Notes under the pieces: generated by a model
Database searches by the model: none
The model's input: the letters and a program-made list of their open reading frames with translations, nothing else
Told to the model about the DNA's origin: nothing
In this document: positions 45,690 through 54,616 of the stretch, in pieces
Position numbering within the stretch: position 1 is the stretch's first letter
Layout: each line of letters begins with the position of its first letter
Source: Pseudomonas petrae
Lineage (GTDB): Bacteria > Pseudomonadota > Gammaproteobacteria > Pseudomonadales > Pseudomonadaceae
DNA: 64,000 bases
Direction: 5' to 3'
Assembly: GCF_021728295.1 (NCBI RefSeq)
Contig: NZ_JAKJXE010000005.1
Coordinates: forward strand, 124,001-188,000
Translations under genes and position numbers: made by a program

Positions 45690-47180
45690 CTACCGGCGTT
45701 TCTTGCTACCGCCCAGCAACGAACCCATCAACCCGCGCACCAGTTCGCGACCGATCTGGGTGGCGGCCTGGCGCATCGCACTCTTGACCGCCTGCCCCGC
45801 CAGCCCGCCCAGAAAACCACCGGCCATGTCGGCAAATCCGCCTTCTGACTTCTCCTCAACGGAAGGTTTCTGCGCCGGGTGCACGGATGCGCCTTTACGC
45901 GCCAGCAGCATTTCATAAGCCGATTCGCGATCCACGGGTTTGTCGTAGCGACCGGCCAGTGGCGACCGGGCGATAAGCGCGGTGCGTTCAGCCTGGGTCA
46001 ACGGCCCGATGCGCGATTGCGGGGGCGCGACCAGTACGCGCTGGACGATCTCAGGCGTGCCCTTGTCCTGCAGCGTGCCCACCAGCGCCTCACCGATGCC
46101 CAACTCGGTCAGCACCGAGAGCGCATCGAAATCGGGATTGGGGCGAAAACCGTCCGCAACGGCCTTCAGCGATCTTTGCTCCTTGCTGGTGAACGCGCGC
46201 AGGCCATGCTGAATCCGTAACCCGAGCTGCGCCAGAATGCTGTCCGGCAGATCCCCCGGCGACTGGGTGACAAAATACACGCCGACGCCTTTCGAGCGAA
46301 TCAGCCGTACTACTTGCTCAAGACGCTCCTGCAGCGCTTTCGGTGTATCAGTGAAGAGCAAATGGGCTTCGTCGAAGAACAGCGCCAGCAAGGGTTTATC
46401 GGCATCGCCGCGTTCAGGCAATTGCTCGAACAGCTCTGCCAGCAGCCACAGCAGGAAGGTGGCATAGACCTTCGGCGACTCGTGCACCAGCCGGCTCGCA
46501 TCGAGCAGATGAATTTGCCCGCGGCCGTCGCTCGCAGGTTGCAAAATATCCTCCAGTTGCAGCGCCGGCTCGCCGAACAAGGCCTCGGCGCCCTGCTGCT
46601 CAAGGACCGCCAGCCGACGTAACAGCGCCTGACTCGAACCCGTGGTCATCAACGCGCTGTCATCGCCGAGCACTTCGGGGTTGTCGCGCAGATGATTGAG
46701 CAGCGCCTTCAGGTCCTTGATATCCAGCAACAACAACCCTTCCCGATCCGCCACCTTGAACGCCGCGTACAGCGCCGACTGCTGGCTGTCCGTCAATTCC
46801 AGCAAACTTCCCAGCAGCAGCGGCCCCATTTCCGACAGGGTGGTGCGCAACGGATGGCCCGTTTCACCGTGCACATCCCACAATGTCACCGGATAGCCCT
46901 GAGGTTTATGGTGCAGCCAGGGCATGCGGGCGATCCGCTCGGCGATTTTGCCTTGAGGGTCGCCCGGGGCGCCGAGCCCGCAGAGATCACCCTTGATGTC
47001 CGCCGCGAACACCGCCACGCCAGCATCGCTGAACGCCTCCGCCAGACGCTGCAACGTGACGGTTTTCCCGGTGCCGGTCGCGCCGGCCACCAGCCCGTGA
47101 CGGTTGGCCAGACGCATCGCCTGCCCGATCGGCTGGCCCTTTAGGTCAGCGCCAATAAGAATCTGTTGTGAGTCAGGCAT
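45690..47180 (-). CDS. HerA-like ATPase (DUF853)
   Basis: Cytoplasmic AAA/FtsK-HerA-superfamily ATPase, 496 residues. It has Walker A VAGATGTGKTVTLQRLAE near 31-48, Walker B LLALFFDEAHLLF near 283-295, and the DUF853 region ending in a Gly/Ala-rich tail (DMAGGFLGGLAGQAVKSA... GSLLGGSKKRR). E. coli YjgR is the likely counterpart. A HerA-like helicase role is inferred; no NurA-like partner adjoins. Start ATG 47180 is preferred to an upstream ATG at 47252 by family length; 47201 is another option. Confidence 0.85.
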   Translation of the reverse strand: MPDSQQILIGADLKGQPIGQAMRLANRHGLVAGATGTGKTVTLQRLAEAFSDAGVAVFAADIKGDLCGLGAPGDPQGKIAERIARMPWLHHKPQGYPVTLWDVHGETGHPLRTTLSEMGPLLLGSLLELTDSQQSALYAAFKVADREGLLLLDIKDLKALLNHLRDNPEVLGDDSALMTTGSSQALLRRLAVLEQQGAEALFGEPALQLEDILQPASDGRGQIHLLDASRLVHESPKVYATFLLWLLAELFEQLPERGDADKPLLALFFDEAHLLFTDTPKALQERLEQVVRLIRSKGVGVYFVTQSPGDLPDSILAQLGLRIQHGLRAFTSKEQRSLKAVADGFRPNPDFDALSVLTELGIGEALVGTLQDKGTPEIVQRVLVAPPQSRIGPLTQAERTALIARSPLAGRYDKPVDRESAYEMLLARKGASVHPAQKPSVEEKSEGGFADMAGGFLGGLAGQAVKSAMRQAATQIGRELVRGLMGSLLGGSKKRR

Positions 47181-47393
47181 CCGTTCACCCAAGCGTCGCA
47201 TTTGATATTCCCGAGGGGGACTGCGGCGACAGTCCGAATGGACCGGCACCACTGATCAGCCTCAGGCCACCTCCCTACTCTAGCGCAAGCGGCGCAACGC
47301 TCGTCCATAGGCATGAGCGCGACGATCTGCAACCGAACATCTGTATCTGTGGATGGTCAACCGGAAGGACCGATCAATGGACGGAGGCATCCT

Positions 47394-48506
47394 GTGCATA
47401 TCGCTGACATGACCATGTTCTACGCCCCTGCCAGTGGTGGCGTGCGCACGTATCTGGACGCCAAACACCGTCGCCTCGCACTTTACCCGGGCGTGCGACA
47501 CAGCCTGTTGATTCCCGGGCCGCAAAGCAGTCATGAGGACGGCGTGTACCGGGTACCGGCGCCGCCCGTGCCATTTGGCAACGGCTATCGTTTTCCGCTG
47601 CGCGTTGGTCCCTGGCGAGATGCCCTGCGAAGTCTGCGGCCCGACCTCATTGAGGTCGGCGACCCTTATCTGACGGCCTGGGCGGCACTGGATGCCCGAC
47701 GTCAACTGGACGTGCCGGTGATCGGCTTCTATCACTCCGATTTGCCGCTGCTGGTGAGCAACCGGATTGGCACCTGGCTGGGCACCAACGTCGAGAATTA
47801 CGTGAGCAAGCTTTACGGCAACTTTGATCGTGTGCTGGCGCCGAGCGCCGCGATGGCGGACAAGCTGATACGCCTGGGTGTGAAGAATGTTCATGTGCAA
47901 CCGTTGGGGGTTGATCTGCAGACGTTCCATCCTTCTCGGCGGGATCCTGGTCTCAAGGCCGAACTGGGCCTGACAGAAGAAACACACCTGCTCATCTTCG
48001 CGGGCCGAGGTTCGAAAGAGAAAAACCTGACCGTTCTCCTCGACTGCATGAAGGCGCTGGGCCCGGGTTATCACCTTTTGCTGGTGGGCTCTCATATGCC
48101 GACCGGCGTGCCGGTCAACGTCACAGTTGTGGATAAATTCCGCCCCGCCGCCGAGGTTGCGCGTCTGCTGGCGAGCGCTGATGCGCTGGTGCATGCAGGG
48201 GATCAGGAGACCTTCGGGCTGGTGGTGATCGAAGCCATGGCCAGCGGGATTCCGGTGGTCGCAGTGGATGCCGGCGCGTTCCGCGAAATCATTCCCGAGC
48301 ACTGCGGTCTGCTGTGGAAACCCAATCACCCGCTGGCCATGGCAGCAACGGTGCGTCAGCTATTTGCCGAGAACGCGCCATTTCGAGGCGCAAATGCGCG
48401 GCGTCATGTCGAGGCGCACTACGCGTGGGACACCGTGGTCGCCGGCTTGCTTGGCCATTACCAGGCGGTGCTCGGCGCCCACCAGCCGGCCTACGCCCAT
48501 GGCTGA
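47394..48506 (+). CDS. GT4-family glycosyltransferase
   Basis: GT-B fold retaining glycosyltransferase of 370 residues. The N-terminal half has ADMTMFYAPASGGVRTYL; the C-terminal half has LLIFAGRGSKEKNLTVLLDCMK, LVHAGDQETFGLVVIEAMASGIPVVAVDAGAFREIIPEHCGLL, which includes the EX7E-type donor-binding pattern. Start GTG 47394 is set by ACGGAGGC six bases upstream. First of three coupled genes: it overlaps the deacetylase start by 8 bases. The substrate is unknown; the partners (deacetylase, flippase-like protein) suggest an envelope glycan or glycolipid. Confidence 0.85.
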   Translation: MHIADMTMFYAPASGGVRTYLDAKHRRLALYPGVRHSLLIPGPQSSHEDGVYRVPAPPVPFGNGYRFPLRVGPWRDALRSLRPDLIEVGDPYLTAWAALDARRQLDVPVIGFYHSDLPLLVSNRIGTWLGTNVENYVSKLYGNFDRVLAPSAAMADKLIRLGVKNVHVQPLGVDLQTFHPSRRDPGLKAELGLTEETHLLIFAGRGSKEKNLTVLLDCMKALGPGYHLLLVGSHMPTGVPVNVTVVDKFRPAAEVARLLASADALVHAGDQETFGLVVIEAMASGIPVVAVDAGAFREIIPEHCGLLWKPNHPLAMAATVRQLFAENAPFRGANARRHVEAHYAWDTVVAGLLGHYQAVLGAHQPAYAHG

Positions 48507-49278
48507 TATCTTCGCGAACCCGTCACGCAGCGTCATGCTGGTCCTTCACGACGTAGCGCCACAAACCTGGCCGGATTATCGTCCGTTTGTAGAAGCCGTC
48601 GATGCGCTGGGAAACGTCCCCATTACCTGGCTGGTGGTGCCGGACTTTCACAAGCAGGACTCCATCGACGCTAACCCGGATTTCCAGCGGTTGATGCACG
48701 ACCGCCTCGTACGGGGCGATGAGCTGGCGCTGCACGGTTATTACCACTGCGACGACAGCCCTGCCCCGCGCACGCCACAGGATTTTTTCATGCGGCGGAT
48801 TTACACCTGGGAAGGCGAGTTCTACACCCTCAACGAGCAGCAGGCGATGCAGCGACTCGAAGCCGGCATGGAGGTGTTCCGGCGCAACGAGTGGCCGCTT
48901 CACGGATTCGTCGCTCCCGCCTGGCTGATGAGCGAAGGCACGCGCAATGCCCTGCGAAAATTGCCGTTGGACTACACAAGTGATGCCCAACACTTGTATC
49001 GTCTGCCGGACTTTTCCGAGATCGATGCGCCCGGCATCGTCTGGAGCGCTCGCAGCGCCTGGCGCCGGGGCGTATCGAAAATCGTCAGCAACCACCGTGA
49101 GGCTCAATTGCACAACGCCGCAACTATTCGTCTGGGTCTGCACCCTGTAGACATGCGCCACGACTTTTCCCGTCGTTACTGGCTGCAAGCCCTTGAGCGC
49201 TTGCTGAACGACGGCCGTACGCCGACCAGTAAATTTGCCTGGTTACAGGGCCTGAATGCCGCCAGGTCCGCGGCGTGA
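48499..49278 (+). CDS. DUF2334 polysaccharide-deacetylase-like protein
   Basis: A 259-residue cytoplasmic protein with NodB-like features: VMLVLHDVAPQTW (Asp of the TFD-type motif), LALHGYYHCD (metal-binding HxxxH pattern) and HGFVAPAWLMSE. It probably deacetylates an amino-sugar intermediate. It overlaps the glycosyltransferase by 8 bases and its stop overlaps the next start (GTGA), so all three are coupled. No signal peptide, so it acts on cytoplasmic intermediates. Confidence 0.8.
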   Translation: MADIFANPSRSVMLVLHDVAPQTWPDYRPFVEAVDALGNVPITWLVVPDFHKQDSIDANPDFQRLMHDRLVRGDELALHGYYHCDDSPAPRTPQDFFMRRIYTWEGEFYTLNEQQAMQRLEAGMEVFRRNEWPLHGFVAPAWLMSEGTRNALRKLPLDYTSDAQHLYRLPDFSEIDAPGIVWSARSAWRRGVSKIVSNHREAQLHNAATIRLGLHPVDMRHDFSRRYWLQALERLLNDGRTPTSKFAWLQGLNAARSAA

Positions 49279-50270
49279 GGCGACTTGGCTGGCTCGCAGC
49301 AGCACTGATACTCGCCCTGCTGATTCCGTTCTTCATGGGCGGCGCAGACATGTTTCATCGCCTGCGCAATTTCCCGGTGATGCTCCTGATCGGCATGTTC
49401 GTCATGGTGTTGGTGGGCTGGTGCATGAACACAATGCGCCTGCGTCTGTTGCTCGGCGACGCCGCCAGCGGGCTCGGCCTGCGCAAAAGCCTGGCCGTGG
49501 TGATGGCGACCGAGTTTGCCTACTGCGCAACGCCTGGTGGCAGCGGCGCCCCGTTGACGCTGGTGGCACTGCTCTCGCGCAGCGGCATCGGCCCGGCGAA
49601 AAGCACAGCGGCCTTCGCCACTGACCAGCTGATGGATCTGGTGTTTTTTCTGCTCGCACTGATCGGCATCTTGATTTACGCGGTGTTCCACCAACTCAGC
49701 GAAAACCTTGAATGGATGCTCATTGCCAGCGCCCTGCTGATCGGCGCGGGGCTTTGCGCGTGCGCCGGTTTCGCGCGGTATCACCGACGCATCATTCTGT
49801 TCAACGGTCGGGTGCTCAAGCGCCTGAAGCGCAAGAACAGCACGCGTATTCGCTGGGCGCGCAAGCTGCTGCATTTTCGCGACGCGTTGGCTGAAACCTG
49901 GAAGATGCCCCACCGCATACTGCTGCAAGTGTTTGCGCTGACCTGCGTGCACTGGAGTTTACGTTACAGCGTGCTGTACCTGGCGCTGCAAGGATTGGGC
50001 GTGGATATCGACTGGGCGTGGACGTTTCTGGTGCAGATGCTGTCGCTGAGCGCTGGGCAGTTCAGCCTGTCGCCGGGCGGTGCCGGAGCAGCGGAATTGA
50101 CGTCGGCGGCCTTGTTGGCGCCGATGGTGGGCAAGTCGACGGCAGCGGCAGCGATCCTCATCTGGCGGATCGTCACCTATTACTTCTATCTGGTCGCGGG
50201 CGGTCCGGTGTTTCTTCTGATGGTCGGGCGCCCTCTGTTGAACAAGTTACTGCGGATCAAGACTGTCTGA
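49275..50270 (+). CDS. LPG-synthase-TM/UPF0104 flippase-like membrane protein
   Basis: Polytopic inner-membrane protein, 331 residues, about eight TM helices. It has the conserved ATPGGSGAPLTLVALLSRSGI near residue 84 and SLSPGGAGAAELTSAALLAP near residue 267, as in the AglD/MprF-like flippase domain. It lacks the soluble synthase domain of MprF, so flipping or scaffolding rather than lipid aminoacylation is inferred. GTG 49275 overlaps the previous stop by 4 bases. It ends convergently with the small minus-strand gene at 50247. Confidence 0.82.
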   Translation: MRRLGWLAAALILALLIPFFMGGADMFHRLRNFPVMLLIGMFVMVLVGWCMNTMRLRLLLGDAASGLGLRKSLAVVMATEFAYCATPGGSGAPLTLVALLSRSGIGPAKSTAAFATDQLMDLVFFLLALIGILIYAVFHQLSENLEWMLIASALLIGAGLCACAGFARYHRRIILFNGRVLKRLKRKNSTRIRWARKLLHFRDALAETWKMPHRILLQVFALTCVHWSLRYSVLYLALQGLGVDIDWAWTFLVQMLSLSAGQFSLSPGGAGAAELTSAALLAPMVGKSTAAAAILIWRIVTYYFYLVAGGPVFLLMVGRPLLNKLLRIKTV

Positions 50271-50435
50271 GTCGTCCTTCTGTTCGGCAGACGTCAGTTC
50301 TTTCCATAACGCTTCGGCCCCCTCGAAGTCCGTGCCGTCTTCCGGCGACATTGCGTCGACGTCATAACGGCTCAGGCATCCCTCACCAAGGGTCGGCGGG
50401 GCCTTGGATGTGGCTTTGTCGAGAGGGTCGGTCAT
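50247..50435 (-). CDS. Small acidic protein, unknown
   Basis: 62 residues, acidic, disordered-looking (DKATSKAPPTLGEGCLSRYDVDAMSPEDGTDFEG). AGGAGGAATCCAT immediately before ATG 50435 is a strong ribosome-binding site. It overlaps the 3' end of the flippase gene by 24 bases. No family recognised. Confidence 0.6.
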   Translation of the reverse strand: MTDPLDKATSKAPPTLGEGCLSRYDVDAMSPEDGTDFEGAEALWKELTSAEQKDDSDSLDPQ

Positions 50436-50491
50436 ATGGATTCCTCCTGTCTTGCCGTTCAGCCTAGTTGTTCGAACACAATAGCGTGCAG

Positions 50492-50518
50492 TGAACCGCT
50501 GAACTTCAGCGGCTCACC
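50492..50518. other. Hairpin between purU and the small acidic gene
   Basis: GTGAACCGCTGAA pairs with TTCAGCGGCTCAC. No T run follows on either strand, so it may be a weak or Rho-dependent 3' end for purU. Confidence 0.4.
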
Positions 50519-50537
50519 CAAACCGTTTAATCACCGC

Positions 50538-51389
50538 TTAATCAAAGACCACTGTCTTGTTGTCATGCACCAGCACGCGATCTTCCAGGTGTGCGCGCAG
50601 GCCGCGAGCGAGCACCATCTTTTCCACGTCGCGACCGAAACGAACCATGTTTTCGATGCTGTCGCGATGGCTGACGCGCACGACGTCCTGCTCGATGATC
50701 GGACCAGCGTCCAGTTCTTCGGTGACGTAGTGGCAAGTAGCGCCGATCAGTTTCACGCCGCGCAGCGACGCCTGGTGATACGGCTTGGCGCCGACAAACG
50801 AAGGCAGGAAGCTGTGGTGAATGTTAATGACCTGGTGCGCGTACTCCCGGCACAGTTGCGGCGGCAGGATCTGCATGTAACGCGCCAGCACAACAACGTC
50901 GGCTTCGTGATGTTTGACCAGACGCGAGACTTCGGCGAACGCCGGCTCTTTGTCTTTCGGATCAACCGGCACGTGGTAATAAGGAATGTTGTGCCACTCG
51001 ACCATGCTGCGAAGGTCTTGGTGGTTGGAGATCACGCAGGCGATTTCGCAGTCCAGTTCGTCGCTGTGCCAGCGGTGCAACAGGTCGGCCAGGCAATGGG
51101 ACTCGCGGCTTGCCATGAGCACGACGCGCTTTTTCTGCGCGGAGTCGGTGATGCGCCAGTCCATCGAAAACTCTTCGGCGATGGGCGCAAACGCTTCACG
51201 GAAACCTTCGAGGTCGAAAGGCAGGGTGTCGGCGCGCATTTCATGACGCATGAAAAACCAGCCGCTGAGATTGTCAGAGTGATGGCTCGCTTCGGTAATC
51301 CAGCCGTTGTGCGATGCCAGAAAGTTACTGACCTTGGCAACGATACCGACACGGTCCGGGCAAGCAATCACCAGACGAAAAGTGCGCAT
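50538..51389 (-). CDS. purU: Formyltetrahydrofolate deformylase
   Basis: Hydrolyses 10-formyl-THF to THF and formate, balancing one-carbon pools. 283 residues. The N-terminal ACT domain is about 1-80 (LVIACPDRVGIVAKVSNFLASHNGWITEA). The formyltransferase domain has VISNHQDL, the catalytic Asn/His region INIHHSFLPSFVGAKPYHQA, and Asp in YVTEELDAGPIIEQDVVRV. Start ATG 51389 gives the family opening MRTFRLVIACPD; an in-frame ATG at 51413 does not. Confidence 0.93.
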   Translation of the reverse strand: MRTFRLVIACPDRVGIVAKVSNFLASHNGWITEASHHSDNLSGWFFMRHEMRADTLPFDLEGFREAFAPIAEEFSMDWRITDSAQKKRVVLMASRESHCLADLLHRWHSDELDCEIACVISNHQDLRSMVEWHNIPYYHVPVDPKDKEPAFAEVSRLVKHHEADVVVLARYMQILPPQLCREYAHQVINIHHSFLPSFVGAKPYHQASLRGVKLIGATCHYVTEELDAGPIIEQDVVRVSHRDSIENMVRFGRDVEKMVLARGLRAHLEDRVLVHDNKTVVFD

Positions 51390-51735
51390 GTGAAAAACTC
51401 CAGAACTTCGCAAAGGCCGCCATTCTAGCGATTACCTGAGGACTGTGCAGTAACCGCATGCCGCTCATTTCAGGCGACAAAAAAGCGCACCCTGCGGGGA
51501 TTAATGCGTAAGTGCCGGACCGGTTCATCGGCGACGGAAACTCGACGCCAGATACTTCACTAAAAACTGCACGATCATTGGCGTTCTATAACGCAACATG
51601 TGTATCTAAATCGAGGGTATGTCTGCGGTTATTTCAAAATGCTACGGATAAAACGTTTCTTAAATGTTTACTTGCGCAAACACTCTGATTATTATGCGCC
51701 ATCGCATCATGCCCATCACAACATAGGTAACCCCC
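51390..51735. other. Divergent intergenic region between purU and mvaT
   Basis: About 350 bases, AT-rich for the last 150 before mvaT, as expected for the promoter of a xenogeneic silencer gene. No exact promoter or operator can be named. No ORF is called. Confidence 0.45.
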
Positions 51736-52113
51736 ATGTCACTGATCAACGAATACCGCGCAACAGAAGAAGCCATCAAAGAACTGCAAGCCCGCCTGCA
51801 AAACCTGCAACAAGACGACAAACTGCAGAAAGAACTTGAGTTCGAAGGCAAACTGCGTACGTTGATGGGCGAATATCAGAAATCCCTGCGCGACATCATC
51901 GCGCTGCTGGACCCAGAGTCCAAAATGAAGGCGCCACGTGGCGCGGCTGTAAAGCCGGTCGGCACCAAGCGCGCTCGCAAGGTCAAGCAATACAAGAACC
52001 CGCACAACGGTGAAATCATCGAAACCAAAGGCGGCAACCACAAGACGCTGAAAGAGTGGAAAGCCAAGTGGGGCGGCGACGAGGTTGAAGGCTGGGCAAC
52101 TCTGCTGGGTTAA
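51736..52113 (+). CDS. mvaT: MvaT-family H-NS-like xenogeneic silencer
   Basis: Nucleoid protein that binds AT-rich DNA and silences foreign genes. 125 residues. The N-terminal coiled coil is about 1-60 (INEYRATEEAIKELQARLQNLQQDDKLQKELEF), and the C-terminal DNA-binding domain is RKVKQYKNPHNGEIIETKGGNHKTLKEWKAKWG. The opening MSLINEYR is the usual MvaT start. MvaT, not H-NS, is the pseudomonad silencer, which supports the genus call. A terminator follows. Confidence 0.94.
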   Translation: MSLINEYRATEEAIKELQARLQNLQQDDKLQKELEFEGKLRTLMGEYQKSLRDIIALLDPESKMKAPRGAAVKPVGTKRARKVKQYKNPHNGEIIETKGGNHKTLKEWKAKWGGDEVEGWATLLG

Positions 52114-52160
52114 TTCCCGGGTTTAGGGTCAGCCGTCGCACTGAAATGTCCGACCCAAAA

Positions 52161-52188
52161 AGACGCCAGCAATGCTGGCGTTTTTTAT
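52161..52188 (+). terminator. Terminator after mvaT
   Basis: GACGCCAGCAATGCTGGCG followed by TTTTTTATTG, 48 bases after the mvaT stop. A partly symmetric A run lets it also serve the convergent sbcB gene. Confidence 0.85.
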
Positions 52189-52212
52189 TGCCTGCCATTA
52201 ACCCGTCTTCGC

Positions 52213-53643
52213 TTAAAGCGCCAGACGCTGTTTCAATACCAGAGAGTATTCCTGCCACTGGGCAAGCACCTTGAGTTGCTCGGACGTGGCCTTCAATGAG
52301 TGTTCGACCAGCGCACGGCTGAATGCCTTGAGCGTATTGGGAGCGCCGGCCTGAGGATCGCTCAGGCGCAACTGACAAAACGCCAACCAGCGCTGTTGCT
52401 CTGCAACGCTCAGGGTTTCGGCAAAGTTGCGGGCGCGATAGCGGAATAACAATTCAGGCAGTCGGGGGTCATCGAACGGCCAGACATCGGTAGCCAGTTG
52501 CTGCGGCTCGGCAATTCGCACCTGCTCGCAGAGACGACGGTCCCTATCATTGATGAAACCATCGTATAACTGCTGTTCCGGATCTTCACTGGCAGCGAAG
52601 TTTTCGTTGGCGTACACGCCTTTCAACTTGTCCTGCCAGATCGTCTGCCCTTCATTCAATTCAGCGACGCGCGTTTTATAAACACCCATGTCCAGTTGCA
52701 GACGCTGACGGTCCTCCTCGCGAAGCACGCTCAGCGGGGCAATGACCGGGCATTTATTAACATGCAGCAGTTTGAGCGGAACCGGGAGCTGGCCTTCGAG
52801 CAAATCTTCGCGACGGGTATATAGGCGCTGACGCAAGGTATCGCCGTCTTCGTCCAGCAACGGGCTGTGGTCATGGTACAGATCACAGACTATCAATGCG
52901 TTCCGGTTGACCGGATGCCAGGCCAGCGGGAGTACGACGCTCACGTAACTTCGCGCAGCGGAGAAACGACCCGATATGTGCACAAGCGGCTGCATCAATC
53001 GAATCTGATCCTGCACCTTGTGCTTGAAGCGCAATTCAAAAAGATAATCGTAAAGTCTGGGTTGTTTATCGCGGACAAGACGCGCCAGCGCGATGGTTGC
53101 GCGGACATCGGAGAGCGCGTCGTGGGCATGGCCATGATCAATCCCGTTGGCCGCCGTCAGCCGCTCGAGTTTCAGCGTGACCCGGCCCTCTTCTTCCGGC
53201 CAGACAATGCCCTCCGGACGCAACGCATAAGCCGTGCGCACCACATCGATCAGATCCCAACGGCTGTTACCGCCCTGCCATTCGCGGGCGTAGGGATCGA
53301 AGAAGTTTCGGTAAAGACTGTAGCGGGTCATCTCATCGTCAAAACGCAACGTGTTGTAACCCGCGCTGCAGGTGCCGGGGCGAGACATCTCCGCGTGCAA
53401 TCGCGTCATGAAGTCCGCCTCGCACAAACCCTTTTCCGCGAGCCGGTCAGGCGTAATACCTGTCACCAGACACGCCGCCGGATGGGGCAGGATGTCATCG
53501 CTGGGCTGGCAATAGAGGTTGATCGGTTCGCCGATCTCGTTGAGCTGATCGTCCGTACGAATGCCCGCCACTTGCAGCGGCCGGTCGTTGCGTGGATTGA
53601 TCCCGGTGGTTTCGTAGTCGTACCAGAAGATGCTGGAAGTCAC
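52213..53643 (-). CDS. sbcB: Exodeoxyribonuclease I
   Basis: Processive 3'-5' single-strand DNA exonuclease. 476 residues, the E. coli SbcB length. The DEDDh exonuclease opens SIFWYDYETTG, followed by an NTLRFDDEMTRYSLYRNFFDPY motif and HGHAHDALSDVRAT carrying the His and Asp of the site; SH3-like and helical extension domains follow. The GTG 53643 start is chosen because the exonuclease domain begins there and AGGATCA lies 6-8 bases upstream; in-frame upstream starts extend into nonhomologous sequence. Confidence 0.92.
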   Translation of the reverse strand: MTSSIFWYDYETTGINPRNDRPLQVAGIRTDDQLNEIGEPINLYCQPSDDILPHPAACLVTGITPDRLAEKGLCEADFMTRLHAEMSRPGTCSAGYNTLRFDDEMTRYSLYRNFFDPYAREWQGGNSRWDLIDVVRTAYALRPEGIVWPEEEGRVTLKLERLTAANGIDHGHAHDALSDVRATIALARLVRDKQPRLYDYLFELRFKHKVQDQIRLMQPLVHISGRFSAARSYVSVVLPLAWHPVNRNALIVCDLYHDHSPLLDEDGDTLRQRLYTRREDLLEGQLPVPLKLLHVNKCPVIAPLSVLREEDRQRLQLDMGVYKTRVAELNEGQTIWQDKLKGVYANENFAASEDPEQQLYDGFINDRDRRLCEQVRIAEPQQLATDVWPFDDPRLPELLFRYRARNFAETLSVAEQQRWLAFCQLRLSDPQAGAPNTLKAFSRALVEHSLKATSEQLKVLAQWQEYSLVLKQRLAL

Positions 53644-53878
53644 GGGCTGATCCTGAACAAAAGACCGGCCGAGTTTAACAGATGCCCTTGCGCGTCTGAC
53701 GCCAGCGAATACACCCTGCCACTCGGAATACTTCGACACAGTTTGTGCGAAAGTGGCGGCTGTCGATGGCCGGCAAGTTGTAACAGGAGCCTTCCCACAC
53801 ATCGTCCAGAATCATCCTGTTGCTTAGCCACTCCGGCGTGGCTAGCATCAAACCTCTTTCACCGGCGTACCTTTCTTT

Positions 53879-54616
53879 ATGTCCCTTTCCCATGCAGAGC
53901 CAGGATTTGCTGCACCGCTTGCCCTGCTGGACACCCGTGTCCGCATGGAAACGCCCGAGGGCATCGACCTCATCGTGCGCCCCGCCGGTTTACTGTCCCG
54001 GTCAATTGCTTTCGGCATCGACCTGATGATTCGTGGCGTATTGCTGGGTGCGCTGTTTTTTGTGCTGGGAACACTGGGCGACTTCGGCACCGGGCTGTTC
54101 ATGCTCGCGCTGTTCATCGGGACGTGGGGTTACATGGTGCTTTTCGAGGTGCTGCATCAGGGACGTACCCCGGGAAAACAGATCATGGGACTGCGGGTCA
54201 TTCACGATGACGGCACGCCGATTGGCTGGTCGGCCTCAGTGCTGCGCAACCTGCTGCGTTTCGTCGACATGCTGCCCTTCGGCTACTGCGTTGGCGCGTT
54301 CACCTGTTTGCAGCACCCGCTGTTCAAACGCCTTGGGGATTTCGCGGCCGGCACGCTGGTCATCTATCGGGATGTACCCCCGCAGCGGCCGCCACTGGCT
54401 GAGGCCACTGCGCTGAATCCGTCGCTGCCCCTCTTGCTGGAGGAGCAGCGCGCCATACAAGCCTTTGCCGAGCGGCAAGACACACTTTCTCCGGCGAGGG
54501 CTCAGGAGCTTGCCGCGATCGTCACGCAGCCGTTGCAGCTGTCTACCTCGCCAGATCCGCACTATCCGGTCCAGCAATTGAAGGGCATTGCCCGCAGCCT
54601 GGCCGGTGAATCATGA
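53879..54616 (+). CDS. RDD-family membrane protein
   Basis: First gene of the MoxR-type operon. 245 residues with an RDD domain: AGLLSRSIAFGIDLMIRGVLLGALFFVLG (the R-x-x-A-x-x-x-D pattern) and a second TM pair around residues 80-105 with the RTPGKQIMGLRV loop. The last 70 residues are cytoplasmic and polar. RDD proteins are inner-membrane and of unknown or transport-related function. The stop overlaps the next ATG by 4 bases. Confidence 0.82.
   Translation: MSLSHAEPGFAAPLALLDTRVRMETPEGIDLIVRPAGLLSRSIAFGIDLMIRGVLLGALFFVLGTLGDFGTGLFMLALFIGTWGYMVLFEVLHQGRTPGKQIMGLRVIHDDGTPIGWSASVLRNLLRFVDMLPFGYCVGAFTCLQHPLFKRLGDFAAGTLVIYRDVPPQRPPLAEATALNPSLPLLLEEQRAIQAFAERQDTLSPARAQELAAIVTQPLQLSTSPDPHYPVQQLKGIARSLAGES

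Noticed and set aside
47168-47407. Plus-strand frame between the HerA-like gene and the glycosyltransferase
   Set aside because: Overlaps both neighbours' starts; lacks any motif or a good ribosome-binding site.
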